Assembly: GCA_029782215.1 (NCBI GenBank)
Contig: JAKOVD010000098.1
Span: 124,001 to 188,000, forward strand
DNA: 64,000 bases
Reading direction: 5' to 3'
Source of the DNA: Chloroflexota bacterium
Lineage (GTDB): Bacteria > Chloroflexota > Anaerolineae > J102
Of this stretch, positions 46,635-57,395 are shown piece after piece (within the stretch, counting starts at the first letter, position 1; each line of letters starts with the position of its first letter). The position numbers were made by a program, and so were the translations under genes. The notes beneath the pieces are model-generated. The model made no database searches. It was not told the DNA's origin and saw only the letters and a list, made by a program, of their open reading frames with translations.

Positions 46635-46677
46635 CAGGGAGCAAGGAGCGAGGGGCAGGGGGCAAGGGAGCAGGTAC
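46635..46677 (-). repeat. Heptamer array, copy E
   Basis: CAGGGAG CAAGGAG CGAGGGG CAGGGGG CAAGGGAG CAGGTAC, immediately after the stop of 45943..46626. Confidence 0.8.
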
Positions 46678-46744
46678 GGGGACCTGCCCCCACCATGAAC
46701 TCACGGTTCGGGCGGGCGGGCAGGCCGTGTCATGGGACCTGCCG

Positions 46745-47695
46745 CTACGGGCGGACGCGGTCGCTGGCGGCGTCCAACGTTGCCACCTCGGCGGCATCCA
46801 GGCGCCAGCCCAGGGCGCCGACGTTGTCCTGCGCCTGCCTGGCGTTCTTGGCGCCGGGAATGGGCACGGCGCCCTTGCACACGATCCAGTTCAGCGCCAC
46901 CTGGGCCGGGGTCTTGCCACGGGCCTCCCCGATCTGGCGGAGCGCTGCCACCAGGGGCTGGATGCGGGCGAGATATCCCGCCCGGAAGCGGCGCCCGCGC
47001 AGGCCCGGCGGCGGGTTGTCGGGCGTGTACTTGCCCGTGAGTAGTCCCATCGCCAGGGGGCTGTAGGCAAGGACCGTGATGCGCTGGTCGTGGCAGTACC
47101 GCAACAGGCCGCTGCGTTCGTGCTTTCGCTGCAGCAGGTGGAACTCCACCTGGTTGGAGGCGAGGCGCTGGGAGCGCCTGTCAAGGGCCTCCACGGCCGT
47201 CCGGGTCTGATCGAGGTTATAGTTGGAGACGCCAATCGAACGCGTCAGACCTGCTTCCCGGGCATCCGCCATCGCGTTCATCCAGGAACGGATGGGGACG
47301 GGAGGAAACGGCCAGTGAAGCTGGTATAGATCGACGTTCTCGCGCCCGAGTCGGCCCAGGCTGTGCCGCAGGGCCTTGACGAGAACGCCCGAGGAAAGGC
47401 GATAGGGATAGGGGAAGAGCTTGGTGGCGATGACGACCTGCTTGCCCAGTGATTGCTCGGCATGGCCGAGCAGACGCTCGGAACGACCGCGGCCGTAGGC
47501 TTCGGCCGTGTCGAAGAAGTTGATGCCCGCGGCCACGGTGGTTTCAAAGGCTGCATGGAGGTCATGGTCGTTGTAGCCCCCCTTGCCATACCCCCAGAAG
47601 AGCTTGTCGCCCCATGCCCAGGTGCCGAGCCCGATAGCGCTGATGGTGATGCCGCTGTCTCCGATCTCAACCTTATCCTGACCAGGTTCGTTCAT
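46745..47695 (-). CDS. Aldo/keto reductase
   Basis: [46 protein letters not shown] overlaps ldh stop (ATGA). Confidence 0.93.
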   Translation of the reverse strand: MNEPGQDKVEIGDSGITISAIGLGTWAWGDKLFWGYGKGGYNDHDLHAAFETTVAAGINFFDTAEAYGRGRSERLLGHAEQSLGKQVVIATKLFPYPYRLSSGVLVKALRHSLGRLGRENVDLYQLHWPFPPVPIRSWMNAMADAREAGLTRSIGVSNYNLDQTRTAVEALDRRSQRLASNQVEFHLLQRKHERSGLLRYCHDQRITVLAYSPLAMGLLTGKYTPDNPPPGLRGRRFRAGYLARIQPLVAALRQIGEARGKTPAQVALNWIVCKGAVPIPGAKNARQAQDNVGALGWRLDAAEVATLDAASDRVRP

Positions 47696-48642
47696 TCGGC
47701 AGCCGCCTCCAACTCGTCGATGGCCGAACGCACGATCTGGGCGCTGGAAGCGAGCGCTGCCTGCTCCCGCGCGGACAGCGAGAGGGGAATCGTGGCCAGG
47801 ACGCCGCCCCCGCCGACCAGGCGCGGCAGCGCCAGGGTGACATTGCGAACCCCGGCCACTTCATCTGTTGGGCAGCAGACGGTGAGAAAGGCGCGCTCGT
47901 CGTTCAGGACGACCTCGGTAATGCGGGCCAGGGCGCTGCCGATGCCGTAGTAAGTGGCGCCTTTGCCCTCGATGATGCGATAGGCGGCGCGGCGCACACC
48001 CTCGTCGATGGCGCGGCGCGTGTCCTCTTCAACCTGGAGTCCCTGGCCGAAGCAGTAGTCATCCATGCTGGCGCCGCCCACGCGCACGTTCGACCAGGCC
48101 AGGACTTCGGAATCGCCGTGCTCGCCCAGTACGTAGGCATGGACATAGCCGGGATCGACGCCGAGGTGCTGGCCGAGCAGGGACTTGAAGCGCGCCGTGT
48201 CGAGGGTGGTGCCGGAGCCAAACACGCGGCCGGGGCCGACGCCCAACTCGGCTGCGTACTCGGCTGCCAGGTGCGTCATCACGTCGACAGGGTTCGAGGC
48301 AATGACCAGGACGGCGTCGGGAGCGTAGCGGAGGATGGATGGAATGACCTCGCGAAAGACGGCGGCGTTGCGACTGAGCAGATGAAGGCGGGTTTCACCC
48401 GGTCGCTGTGCGACGCCTGCAGCCACGATCACCACCCGGCATCCGGCCAGGTCGGCGTAGTCTCCCCACTTGACGTTCATCGGATGGGCAAACGGCACGG
48501 CGTGCAGGATGTCGTCGGCCTCGGCCAACGCGCGTTGCGATGATTTGTCCACGAGGACGATGTCGCGGCCCACGCCGCGCATCACCAGGGCATAGGCGGC
48601 GGTTGCGCCTACCATGCCCGCGCCAACAATTCCGGTCTTCAT
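47692..48642 (-). CDS. ldh: L-lactate dehydrogenase
   Basis: [35 protein letters not shown] (Gln in specificity loop); GEHGDSEV active-site His. Confidence 0.88.
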   Translation of the reverse strand: MKTGIVGAGMVGATAAYALVMRGVGRDIVLVDKSSQRALAEADDILHAVPFAHPMNVKWGDYADLAGCRVVIVAAGVAQRPGETRLHLLSRNAAVFREVIPSILRYAPDAVLVIASNPVDVMTHLAAEYAAELGVGPGRVFGSGTTLDTARFKSLLGQHLGVDPGYVHAYVLGEHGDSEVLAWSNVRVGGASMDDYCFGQGLQVEEDTRRAIDEGVRRAAYRIIEGKGATYYGIGSALARITEVVLNDERAFLTVCCPTDEVAGVRNVTLALPRLVGGGGVLATIPLSLSAREQAALASSAQIVRSAIDELEAAAE

Positions 48643-48740
48643 AGGTATACCTGCATAGGGCCAATGTCTGCGGTTTGTGTCACTTCAGTCTAGGCGAACA
48701 GCGGCGCAACACCGTATGGCACTATCCCAAAGCCCGATCT

Positions 48741-50381
48741 TTACCGGAGCACGATGAGGATGACCTGCGCCAGCACGATCTTGGCGATGGTGGCAAGGGG
48801 ATAGACGCTGGCGTAGCCGACGCTGGGCAAGTCGTTGTCCGCCTGTTCGCGGGCAAAACCGAGCGTGGCGGGCTGCGTACCCAACCCACCCACCATGCCG
48901 CTCAGCAGTCCGAACGGGATCTTGAGCACCTTGTAGCCGACGACCACGGCAAACACCGCCGCGACGATGGTGATCAGGGCGCCCACCAGCAGCAAGGAGA
49001 GTCCACCGCTGGCGGCGACCGTCGTACGGAACGTGTAGCCTGAACGCAGGCCAATGCTGGCCAGCAGCATGATTAGGCCAAACTGGCGGATGGTGAGATT
49101 GGCGCTGTAGGGCAAGTACCAGATGATGGGACCCGTGCGTCCCAGCGTCCCCAGGATAAGGCCCATGACCAGCGGACCCCCTGCCAGCCCCAGCGTGAAC
49201 GAGCCGCCGCCGGGCAGCGGAATGGGGATCATGCCCAACAGGATGCCCAGGGCGATGCCCAGGCCAAAGGATGTGATGTCGATTTCGCTCAGAGCCCGGT
49301 AGCTATCGCCGAAGAACTTGCTGACCGCGGGCATGCGGTCGGGCGGCGCCAGCACGCGCACCCTGTCGCCGGGCTCCAGACGGGTCTCGCCGCCGGCCAG
49401 GACGTCGACGTCGCCGCGGCGTACACGTGTCACCAGGGCGCCGAAGCGATCGTCGATCTTGATGTCGCGCAGACGGCGGCCGATGATGTCGTAGTTGGAG
49501 ACGAACACCCGCCGGAAGTCGTACTCGCTGCGATCCTCGACCAGGCTGTGCTCGCTGGGCCTACCGATTTGGGCGCCGGCCGCCTGCGTGTCCTCCTGGG
49601 TGCCTACCAGGCTGACCTGGTCCCCGAGAGCAAACTGCGTGTCGCCTGTCACCAGGGAAACGTGCTCCTCATGCCGGATCCGGGAGAACTGGACGCGCCA
49701 GTTTTGCTGCATGATCAGCCGCGATACCGGGATGCCCGCGATCTCTGCGTTGGTGATGTCGACCGTCAGGTTCACCAGGGGCTCAATGCCCGTGGGAATG
49801 TCGTGGACGCGCTTTGCCTCGGCGATCTGGTCGATTCGCCACAGACGCTGAAAGAAATAGAGCGTCAGGATCATGCCCAGTACGCCCATCGGATAGGCGA
49901 CCGAATAGCCGATCGCCGGCTCGGCCGTGAGCTGCTTGACCTGGTCGGCGGGAGCGTTGCGGGCCACCGTCTCGATGACCCCGGCGAGGGCGGGCGTGTT
50001 GGTGAGCTCGCCGGCGAACAGCCCGGCGGCGACGGTGGCCTTGAGCCCGAGCAGTCGCGCTGCGACCAGCGTGAGCGCAGCAGCCGCAACCACGATGACC
50101 AGGACGAACAGGTTGTCCCGCAGGCCCTTGCGCCGCAGCGACGTGAAGAAACCCGGCCCGCTGGCGATGCCGATGGTGTACATGAACATCACAAGGCCCA
50201 GCTCAAAAATGACGGTCGGGAGGGCGAGCTTGGGATCGATGGCGCCGACGATAAGGCCGACGAAGAGGACGGCGGCCACGCCCAGACTGGCGCCGGCAAT
50301 CTTGATCCGTCCGAGCGGATAACCGATGGCGGTGATGAGAAAGAGGAGCAGCAATGGGCTCTTGGCAAGGAAATCGATCAT
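48741..50381 (-). CDS. Putative AspT/YidE/YbjL-family transporter with two TrkA-C domains
   Basis: Two membrane halves flanking RCK_C/TrkA-C-like regions; GLGTQPATLGFA duplication motif. Confidence 0.87.
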   Translation of the reverse strand: MIDFLAKSPLLLLFLITAIGYPLGRIKIAGASLGVAAVLFVGLIVGAIDPKLALPTVIFELGLVMFMYTIGIASGPGFFTSLRRKGLRDNLFVLVIVVAAAALTLVAARLLGLKATVAAGLFAGELTNTPALAGVIETVARNAPADQVKQLTAEPAIGYSVAYPMGVLGMILTLYFFQRLWRIDQIAEAKRVHDIPTGIEPLVNLTVDITNAEIAGIPVSRLIMQQNWRVQFSRIRHEEHVSLVTGDTQFALGDQVSLVGTQEDTQAAGAQIGRPSEHSLVEDRSEYDFRRVFVSNYDIIGRRLRDIKIDDRFGALVTRVRRGDVDVLAGGETRLEPGDRVRVLAPPDRMPAVSKFFGDSYRALSEIDITSFGLGIALGILLGMIPIPLPGGGSFTLGLAGGPLVMGLILGTLGRTGPIIWYLPYSANLTIRQFGLIMLLASIGLRSGYTFRTTVAASGGLSLLLVGALITIVAAVFAVVVGYKVLKIPFGLLSGMVGGLGTQPATLGFAREQADNDLPSVGYASVYPLATIAKIVLAQVILIVLR

Positions 50382-50524
50382 GATGGCCTATCCCAGCGAG
50401 TGTTCCAGCCCGCAACGCAAGAACGAATTGTGAGGATTGTACCAAACCACGGGGCGCAGAAGAAGTTGTGAGCGCAAGGGCGAGGGGTTGACGCCGCACC
50501 GCAGGCGCACTACCATACCCGCCT

Positions 50525-51232
50525 ATGGAAAGACCGGCCCTCCACCGTTTCAACATGCGCCTCTGGCTCTTTCACCGTCTCTATGCCGAACTGGCCTGGG
50601 GCTACGATGCCGTGAGCTGGATGGTCAGCCTGGGCCAGTGGCAGGAATGGCGGAGGGCGGCCCTTACCTATGTGGCGGGGGAGCGTGTGGTAGAAATCGG
50701 CTTCGGCACCGGCGAGCTGCTGTGGGAACTGGGTTCGCAGGGCGTGGCGGTCTGCGGCATCGAGCTGTCGCCGCAAATGCACCGCGTGGCCGCCGCCAAG
50801 ATCCGAAGGCGCAGCCTCCGCACGCCGCCGCCTGCGATGCCGCTGCAGGTGCGGGCGGCCATCCAGCACCTGCCCTTCGCCAGCGGTTCGGTGGACACAC
50901 TGGTTGCCACGTTTCCAGCCGAGTATATCGGCCAGGCTCGCACCTGGCTCGAACTGGCACGCGTCCTGAAACCGCCAGCGCCTGGAGAGGACGTGGGGGG
51001 ACGCTGCGTTGTTGTGGGCATCAGCGTCTATGTCCATCGCGGACCTCAGCATTGGCTCCGCCGGATTCCGACCAGGCGCAGGGTGAGGCGCCCGGCGAAG
51101 CGGCGAGACATCGACTCCCTGACCCGTTGTTCGCGGTTGGCCGAGGTCGCGCGGCTGCAGACTCGCATCGAAGTGCTCGAGATGAGGACCGCGCTGCTGC
51201 CGATGCTTATCGCGGAGCGGGTGCTGCCATGA
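50525..51232 (+). CDS. Class I SAM-dependent methyltransferase
   Basis: ERVVEIGFGTGELLWELGSQGVAVCGIELSPQMHRVA. Confidence 0.87.
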   Translation: MERPALHRFNMRLWLFHRLYAELAWGYDAVSWMVSLGQWQEWRRAALTYVAGERVVEIGFGTGELLWELGSQGVAVCGIELSPQMHRVAAAKIRRRSLRTPPPAMPLQVRAAIQHLPFASGSVDTLVATFPAEYIGQARTWLELARVLKPPAPGEDVGGRCVVVGISVYVHRGPQHWLRRIPTRRRVRRPAKRRDIDSLTRCSRLAEVARLQTRIEVLEMRTALLPMLIAERVLP

Positions 51233-52020
51233 GCGCCCTCGTCGAGCCATTCCGGGGAGGGGCCGGCCCCTATTGGCAGCGCATCGAGTCGGGGACGGGC
51301 GTCCTGGAGCCAGGTGAGCACAGCCTGCGCCTGGCTAATGAGCCGCAAGCAGGGCAGCGGTACAGCAACGCGCAGGTCGACGACTACCGCCACCTGGGCC
51401 GGAGCCGCTTTCCCTGGCGGCCGCCGCTCACATTGACCGTGCGCGCTCGCTTTTCGCACGAGCGACCGGGCGGCACTGCCGGATTCGGCTTCTGGAACGA
51501 GCCCTTTCTGACGGTGGGGCTGCGGGCGCCGGCCTTCCCCCAGGCGATCTGGTTCTTCTATGCCTCGGAGCCCTCGGACATGCCGCTGGTGATGGACGTC
51601 CCCGGCTGGGGCTGGAAGGCGTCGATGCTTGACGCTGTCCGGCTGCCTTTTCCGATGCTCTTTCCGCTCGGCCCGCTGGCCGTTCCCCTGTTCCGGGCGC
51701 CTGCACTCCACCGCCGCTTGTGGCCGTATGCGCAGCGGCTGATGCACGCCGCGGAGGCACCCGCGCCGGGATCGATGACGGCCTGGCGCACCTATCGCAT
51801 CGAATGGGGCCTGACCTCTGCCCGCTTCCTAGTCGACGACGAGGTCGTGCTGGCGGCGCCCGAACCGCCGCGCGGCCCGTTGGGCCTGGTGATCTGGATG
51901 GACAACCGCTATCTGGTCGCCACCCCGCAGGGACGGCTGCGGTGGGGACTGGTGGCGACGGGCGAGAAGCAGTGGCTGGAGCTCTCCGATCTCTCCGTGC
52001 AGCCCTGGATGGGGACCTAG
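51229..52020 (+). CDS. ConA-like lectin/glucanase-fold protein
   Basis: TLTVRARFSHERPGGTAGFGFWNEPF...WRTYRIEWGLTSARFLVDDEVV; ATGA overlap with upstream methyltransferase. Confidence 0.55.
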   Translation: MSALVEPFRGGAGPYWQRIESGTGVLEPGEHSLRLANEPQAGQRYSNAQVDDYRHLGRSRFPWRPPLTLTVRARFSHERPGGTAGFGFWNEPFLTVGLRAPAFPQAIWFFYASEPSDMPLVMDVPGWGWKASMLDAVRLPFPMLFPLGPLAVPLFRAPALHRRLWPYAQRLMHAAEAPAPGSMTAWRTYRIEWGLTSARFLVDDEVVLAAPEPPRGPLGLVIWMDNRYLVATPQGRLRWGLVATGEKQWLELSDLSVQPWMGT

Positions 52021-53222
52021 TCCGGCAGGTCCAGCACCCAGAGGTTGCGGTCGGCGGCGGAGACGAAGACGACGGCGTGGCCATCCGGCGCCACGCGCCA
52101 GTCGCCGTTGGCGACCTTGAACGGGGTCGTGGCCGGGTCAGTCAGCCGGCGGAGGGACCCGGTGCGGGCGTTCAGTTCCCAGAACGCCTGTGAAACGGCG
52201 CCGGGCTGGAAAGGAATCAGGATCAGGCGTTCGCCGTCGCGCCACTGGTAGGCGCCAAAAAGCTCGCGATCGAGCTGCCGCACTCTGCTGCCATCCGTGC
52301 GCGCCAGGTAGAGACCGTTCCTGGCGGCGTCGGGGTTCTGGCTGATGTAGTACGCCAGCCACTCGCCATCCGGCGAGACCGAGAAGCCGCGCATTCGCTG
52401 TTCATTGGCGATGTCGATCCGCTTGCCACTGACCACATCCTGGACGAAGAGGCGCGTCCCCGGTGACTGCAGCGAGTCGGCGGACGAAAGCAGCACCTTG
52501 TCATCGCCAACCCACCCTGCCAATCCCCCGCGGGGCAGCACCGCCACCTGGCGGGCGTTGGCGCCATCGAGGTCCGCGACCCATACCTGCGTGACCCGGT
52601 TTTCCACGGGCACGTTGGCCGGCGACACTGTCCAGGCGATGCGCTTGAGGTTGGGCGACAAGGTGACGACCCTGCCCCTGGCAGGGACGATCCAACGGGC
52701 GCCGTCGCGCAGCCGCACGATGGTGGTCTGGCTGCCCACCTCCTGGCGCAGAGTGAAATCGGGCGAGTAGTAGGCGATGGGCTCGGGACGTAGCTGGGGC
52801 GTCGGCAGCTCCTGGCTGGCGTCAACACTCCAGTAGCCTACGGGCTGGTCAGGGCCGGGCTTGTCGATGTACCACACCTGCGAGCTGTCGGCCGGCCAGA
52901 AAGGCTGGGTACAGCAGCCGCCGCCGGTGAGCTGGCGCAGCCTGGGCGCCGGGGTTGGCGTGGCGGTGGCTGTTGGCGTGGACGTGGGCCTCGGCGTCGC
53001 CGTGGGTGTGGCGGTCGCCGGGGGTGTGGCGGTCGCCGGGGGCGTGGGCGTGAAGGTGGGACCGGCCGGCTCCGCTGGGGTCGCGGATGGCGCAACGGTG
53101 ACAGGCGCTGCGGCGACAGGTGCGGGCCGCGAGGGCGTGCTGCAGCCGGCGGTCAGGATGAGTAGGGCCGCCAAAATCAGCGCCGGCCAGGGACGGCGTC
53201 GGGTGGGGATGGGGGTGGTCAT
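52017..53222 (-). CDS. Lipoprotein with Thr/Pro linker and TolB-like beta-propeller
   Basis: Lipobox LILTAGCST; TPTATPRPTSTPTATATPTP linker; repeated SPDGEWLAYYISQ-type blades. Confidence 0.8.
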   Translation of the reverse strand: MTTPIPTRRRPWPALILAALLILTAGCSTPSRPAPVAAAPVTVAPSATPAEPAGPTFTPTPPATATPPATATPTATPRPTSTPTATATPTPAPRLRQLTGGGCCTQPFWPADSSQVWYIDKPGPDQPVGYWSVDASQELPTPQLRPEPIAYYSPDFTLRQEVGSQTTIVRLRDGARWIVPARGRVVTLSPNLKRIAWTVSPANVPVENRVTQVWVADLDGANARQVAVLPRGGLAGWVGDDKVLLSSADSLQSPGTRLFVQDVVSGKRIDIANEQRMRGFSVSPDGEWLAYYISQNPDAARNGLYLARTDGSRVRQLDRELFGAYQWRDGERLILIPFQPGAVSQAFWELNARTGSLRRLTDPATTPFKVANGDWRVAPDGHAVVFVSAADRNLWVLDLPD

Positions 53223-53948
53223 GGCAGGTCCGGTGGCCAGGGGCGAGCGAAGTCATTGATGATGCGGCCGCTCCCCACCGAGGGCTGGTCATCAAGCTGC
53301 TGCCACTGGCGGGGGGCGTCGAGGTTGCGCTCAAAGCCGGGGCCAAACGAACCGATGAGCGCCAGCCCATCCCAATCGGCGTCAATGAGGGTGACAGGGT
53401 TGTACTTGAGGGTGCGCGAGCGCAGATCGCGGATCTCAAGGTGCAGGTGCGGTCGCCCAAAACAGGTTCCGGCGGGGTCGCCGCTGTAGGCGACCACTTC
53501 GCCTGCCTTGACAGCCTGACCGGGCTCCAGCTTCGGCCGCTCCTTGAGGTGGCCGTAGAGCGACATATAGCCAAGCTGGGGATGGTCGATGAGCAAATTG
53601 TGCGGCGCCGAGCCATAGGCCATGACGTCCGCTCCGAACACCACCCCGTCGGCAATCGCCACCACGGGCGTGCCGCAGGCGGCGGAAAGGTCAATGCCGA
53701 AGTGAATGCCTCCGCCGTAGCGGTACATGCCCCGCCGCTCACGGAAGGCGCCGATCGTGTTGCCGTAGGGCTGGCCCAGGAGCCATGTATCGGGACCCGG
53801 CGGCTCGGCAAAGGGCAGACGGAACGGCCGCGGGGAAGGCGTGGCCGCAGGCGCAGGTGTACCTGCGGGCGTGGGGCCGCCTTGGGCCTGAACGGCTGCG
53901 GGTAGGGTAAGGAGCAGGGCCAGCATGAGCGCTGCGATCTTGTTCATG
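53219..53948 (-). CDS. Secreted M23-family peptidase
   Basis: [26 protein letters not shown]...[10 protein letters not shown]...[11 protein letters not shown] (HxxxD and HxH). Confidence 0.93.
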
Positions 53949-54076
53949 GGGTGTATTTTGGAGCCATCGGCGATCGCGTTCGGCGTGAACGCATCCAGTT
54001 GACTCGCGAACTCGCGGAGAAGTTGCTGTTGGATAGGGCGCACCGTACAATCCAGGCAATCAAAGAGGCTCAATTC

Positions 54077-54853
54077 ATGAAATCTGCCAAACCAAAGCCA
54101 AAAAACTATCTCATCGATATGGACGGCGTCCTGGTCAGGGGACGCGACATCGTGCCGGGGGCCGAGGGGTTCCTGGAAAGGCTGCGCACACGCAATGCCG
54201 AATACCTGCTCCTGACCAACAATCCCATCTATACCCCCGGTGACCTGGCGCATCGCCTGAAGACGATGGGTCTGGAGGTGCCGGAGGAGCGCATCTTCAC
54301 CTCTGCCGTTGCCACCGCCCGCTTTCTTGATACGCAGAAGCCCAAGGGCACGGCCTTCGTCGTGGGTGAAAGCGGGTTGACCACGGCCATCCATGGCGTC
54401 GGCTACGTCATTACGGACGTGAATCCCGACTATGTCGTGCTTGGCGAGACCAACAGCTACAACTACCTGCACATCACCCGCGCCGTGCGCCTCGTGGCCG
54501 AGGGTGCGCGTTTTATCGCCACCAACCCGGACCCTGCCGGCCCGGGAGAGGGCGGCCTGGTGCCGGCCTGCGGGGCGATGGCGGCTCTGATCGAGCGAGC
54601 AACGGGCGTCACCCCCTTCTTCGTGGGCAAACCCAATCCCCTGATGATGAGGTCGGCCCTCAACTACCTGGGCGTCCATTCTGAAGACACGATCATGGTG
54701 GGGGACACGATGGCGACCGACATCATCGGGGGCATCCAGAGTGGCATGGACACGATCCTGGTGCTGACGGGCGTCACCAGGGCGGTAGAGGTCACGCGCT
54801 ATCCGTACGTGCCTACCCACGTGGTGGATTCGGTCGCCGATATCGAACCCTGA
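54077..54853 (+). CDS. HAD-IIA family hydrolase (NagD-like)
   Basis: [45 protein letters not shown]. Confidence 0.93.
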   Translation: MKSAKPKPKNYLIDMDGVLVRGRDIVPGAEGFLERLRTRNAEYLLLTNNPIYTPGDLAHRLKTMGLEVPEERIFTSAVATARFLDTQKPKGTAFVVGESGLTTAIHGVGYVITDVNPDYVVLGETNSYNYLHITRAVRLVAEGARFIATNPDPAGPGEGGLVPACGAMAALIERATGVTPFFVGKPNPLMMRSALNYLGVHSEDTIMVGDTMATDIIGGIQSGMDTILVLTGVTRAVEVTRYPYVPTHVVDSVADIEP

Positions 54854-54870
54854 CCCGCATGGGCTGGGTG

Positions 54871-55365
54871 TCACCAACCCCGGGTTCCGGGCTCACCCTT
54901 GAAGGGTCCCACGATGTCAGAGGTGATCCAGCCGCCATAGAAGCCGCCGGGCTGGGGAATCGCCCGCTCACCGTCGACATAGCAGCCGTCCATGGGACCG
55001 GCGTAGAAGGCGACATAACCAGCGATGGCGCGAAAGGGGGCCGTGGGTCGTGGGTAGCTCCACGCCGCCTGCACCAGCTCCACGCCGTTGACCACGACGT
55101 CATAGTAGCGCGCCTGGCCTTTCCACTCGCACCAACTGGATTGGGGGGCGGCACGCAAGCAGTGCAGGGTGACGTCGCCGGGTGGAAAGTAGTAGACCGG
55201 CGGATGGCTGGTCTCCAGCACCCGGTAGGCGGCGCGTGTCTCCGCCACGGTCACGCCGTTTGCCATCACGACAAGGTGGCGGGTGGTCGGCTCCAGGCGC
55301 GGGGGACGGGGGTAATCCCAGACCGACTCCCGCCCCGGACCGGCTTGCAGCCTCGGCGCTTTCAC
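54871..55365 (-). CDS. DUF427 domain protein
   Basis: RHLVVMANGVTVAETRAAYRVLETSHPPVYYFPPGDV...SSWCEWKGQARYYDV...AWSYPRPTAPFRAIAGYVAFY. Confidence 0.92.
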   Translation of the reverse strand: MKAPRLQAGPGRESVWDYPRPPRLEPTTRHLVVMANGVTVAETRAAYRVLETSHPPVYYFPPGDVTLHCLRAAPQSSWCEWKGQARYYDVVVNGVELVQAAWSYPRPTAPFRAIAGYVAFYAGPMDGCYVDGERAIPQPGGFYGGWITSDIVGPFKGEPGTRGW

Positions 55366-55793
55366 GCCGGCGTTTCCCGGCAGGCACGGCAGGCGCCTGT
55401 GAGCACCAGGTGGTCGGTGGCGACGGCGAAACCGTGCTCGCGCTCGATGGCGGCAAAGGCCGCGACCAGAGCCTCCTGGCTGATCTCGATGTTAGCGCCA
55501 CACACCAGACAATGCAGATGGTGGTGTGGTTGGGCGTGGGCGATCTCGTAAACGCACTGGCCTCCGATCTCAGCGGCGACCACCAGGTGCATTTCCTGCA
55601 GGAACTCGAGGGTGCGATAGACGGTCGAGCGGTTCACCGCCGGCGCCCTGGCGTGGAGACGGGAATAGATCTCGTCCACAGTGGTGTGGCCGCCGGCCTC
55701 GCACACGGCATCGAGGATCATCTCGCGCTGCGGCGTCATCCGGAACCCCTGCTTGCGGATGGCGGCGGCATAGTCGTGCTGTGTGTGGGTCAT
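55362..55793 (-). CDS. Fur-family transcriptional regulator (candidate Nur)
   Basis: GFRMTPQREMILDAVCEAGGHTTVDEIYSRLHARAPAVNRSTVYRTLEFL; HHHLHCLVCG. Confidence 0.93.
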   Translation of the reverse strand: MTHTQHDYAAAIRKQGFRMTPQREMILDAVCEAGGHTTVDEIYSRLHARAPAVNRSTVYRTLEFLQEMHLVVAAEIGGQCVYEIAHAQPHHHLHCLVCGANIEISQEALVAAFAAIEREHGFAVATDHLVLTGACRACRETPA

Positions 55794-56575
55794 GGTCGCT
55801 CCAGTCCGTGCTCCTCGAGCAGCGCAACGTCCTCAAAAAGGAGGGCGGTCGGGCCATCGGCGACGATGCGCCCCTCGTCCACCACGACCATCCGCGGAAA
55901 GAGCTCGCGCACCATGAGCATGTCGTGGGTCGACACCAACATGGTCAGCGGCAGGTCACGGAGCAGGCGGATGAGCTGGCGCCGCGCCCTGGGATCCAGG
56001 CCGGCCGAAGGTTCGTCGAGCACCAGGATCTCGGGGTGCATCGAGAGCACCGTGGCAATGGCGATGCGCTTCTTCTCCCCCACGCTCAGGTGGTGGGAGA
56101 GACGGCCGGCGTAGTCCGACATGCCTACCTGGGCCAGCGCCTCGGCCACCCGCCGCCGCACTTCTGCCTCGGGAAGGCCCATGTGCAGCGGGCCAAACGC
56201 CACGTCTTCGAAGACCGTGGGCGAGAAGAGCTGGTCATCGGGGTTCTGGAAGACCACACCCACCATGCCGCGGATGGCCGGCAGGTTGGGCTTGGTCACC
56301 GGCAGACCCGCCACCTTGACCTCGCCCTTGCCGTGCAGGATGCCGTTCAGGTGCAGCATGAGGGTGCTCTTTCCGGCGCCGTTGGGGCCCACCAGGGCGA
56401 CCTTCTCGCCGGCGCTGACTTCCAGGCTGACCTCGAAAAGCGCCTGGTGGCCATCGGGGTAGCTGAAGCTCAGCTTGTCGATCAGGAGCGTAGGCGTCCC
56501 GTTGGCTTCGGGGGCCCTGCTACCGCTGGGGGCCGCGGCGATGGTGGTGGGGGGGTGCGAGTGAACGACGGGCAT
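55790..56575 (-). CDS. cbiO: ECF-type cobalt/nickel ABC transporter ATP-binding protein
   Basis: Walker A VGPNGAGKST; LSVGEKKRIAIATVLSMHPEILVLDEPSAGLDP. Confidence 0.93.
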   Translation of the reverse strand: MPVVHSHPPTTIAAAPSGSRAPEANGTPTLLIDKLSFSYPDGHQALFEVSLEVSAGEKVALVGPNGAGKSTLMLHLNGILHGKGEVKVAGLPVTKPNLPAIRGMVGVVFQNPDDQLFSPTVFEDVAFGPLHMGLPEAEVRRRVAEALAQVGMSDYAGRLSHHLSVGEKKRIAIATVLSMHPEILVLDEPSAGLDPRARRQLIRLLRDLPLTMLVSTHDMLMVRELFPRMVVVDEGRIVADGPTALLFEDVALLEEHGLERP

Positions 56576-56593
56576 GGGCGGAGACGATGGCGC

Positions 56594-57385
56594 CTAAAGG
56601 AGGCGTCCGGCAAGCTGGATGAGGGCGAGGCTGGCGAGGGCGAGGCCCAGAAGCCACCAGTCCTCGCGTTCCATGACGTGGGTGTTGAGCGTGTACAGGT
56701 GTCCGGCGTAGCCCCGTGACAGCATAGCGTTGTAAACGCGGTCACTGCGTTCCCAACTGCGCAGGAAGAGCTGCCCTGCCATGTGGCCTGTCACCCTGGC
56801 GCGCCACCACACGGTGCCGCCGCCGCCTGCAAGGGGGCGGGCGCTGCGGGCGTCGCGGGCGCGCAGCAGCCGCAGCACCTCGTCGCTGAGCACGAACAGG
56901 TAGCGGTACATGAAGGCGATGACGGCGACGAGTATGCTGGGGAGGTAGAGATGGCGCAGGGCGTGGATAAGGTCGGTGAACTGCGTGGTGGCCGTGAGAA
57001 GGATGGCCATCTGCACCGAAAGCAGACTGCGGACGACGATGCTTGAGAAGCGCAGCAGGCCGGCGTCGGTGATGGTCAGCTTCCACGGTCCCAGTGCGAA
57101 GCTGAAGACAGGCGCTCCCGGCAGCGTGAACAGGATGGTCACTGCCGCCAGGACGAAGGGCAGCACGATGAAGGAGCGCTTGACCGCGAACAGCCACGGC
57201 AGACGCGCCAGCCGTGTGACCAGCAGGACGAACCCAAAGGCCAGGGCAAACGCCAGCCAGGCGCCATCGGGAACAAGCACGTTGGACAGGATAAAGAGGA
57301 CCGTGACCACAACCTTGACGCGCGGGTCGAGCCGGTGAATGACACTGTCGCCGGCCAGATAGCGGTCAAAGGCGTTGGCGTGCAC
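56594..57385 (-). CDS. cbiQ: ECF transporter T component
   Basis: MHANAFDRYLAGDSVIHRLDPRVKVVVTVLFIL; RALLRARDAR-type motif (LLRARDARSARP). Confidence 0.9.
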   Translation of the reverse strand: MHANAFDRYLAGDSVIHRLDPRVKVVVTVLFILSNVLVPDGAWLAFALAFGFVLLVTRLARLPWLFAVKRSFIVLPFVLAAVTILFTLPGAPVFSFALGPWKLTITDAGLLRFSSIVVRSLLSVQMAILLTATTQFTDLIHALRHLYLPSILVAVIAFMYRYLFVLSDEVLRLLRARDARSARPLAGGGGTVWWRARVTGHMAGQLFLRSWERSDRVYNAMLSRGYAGHLYTLNTHVMEREDWWLLGLALASLALIQLAGRLL

Positions 57386-57395
57386 GGGACAACTC

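Noticed and set aside
53949-54877. N-terminal extension of the M23 peptidase ORF (53219..54877)
   Set aside because: Antisense to the HAD hydrolase; the real start is the signal peptide [21 protein letters not shown] at 53948
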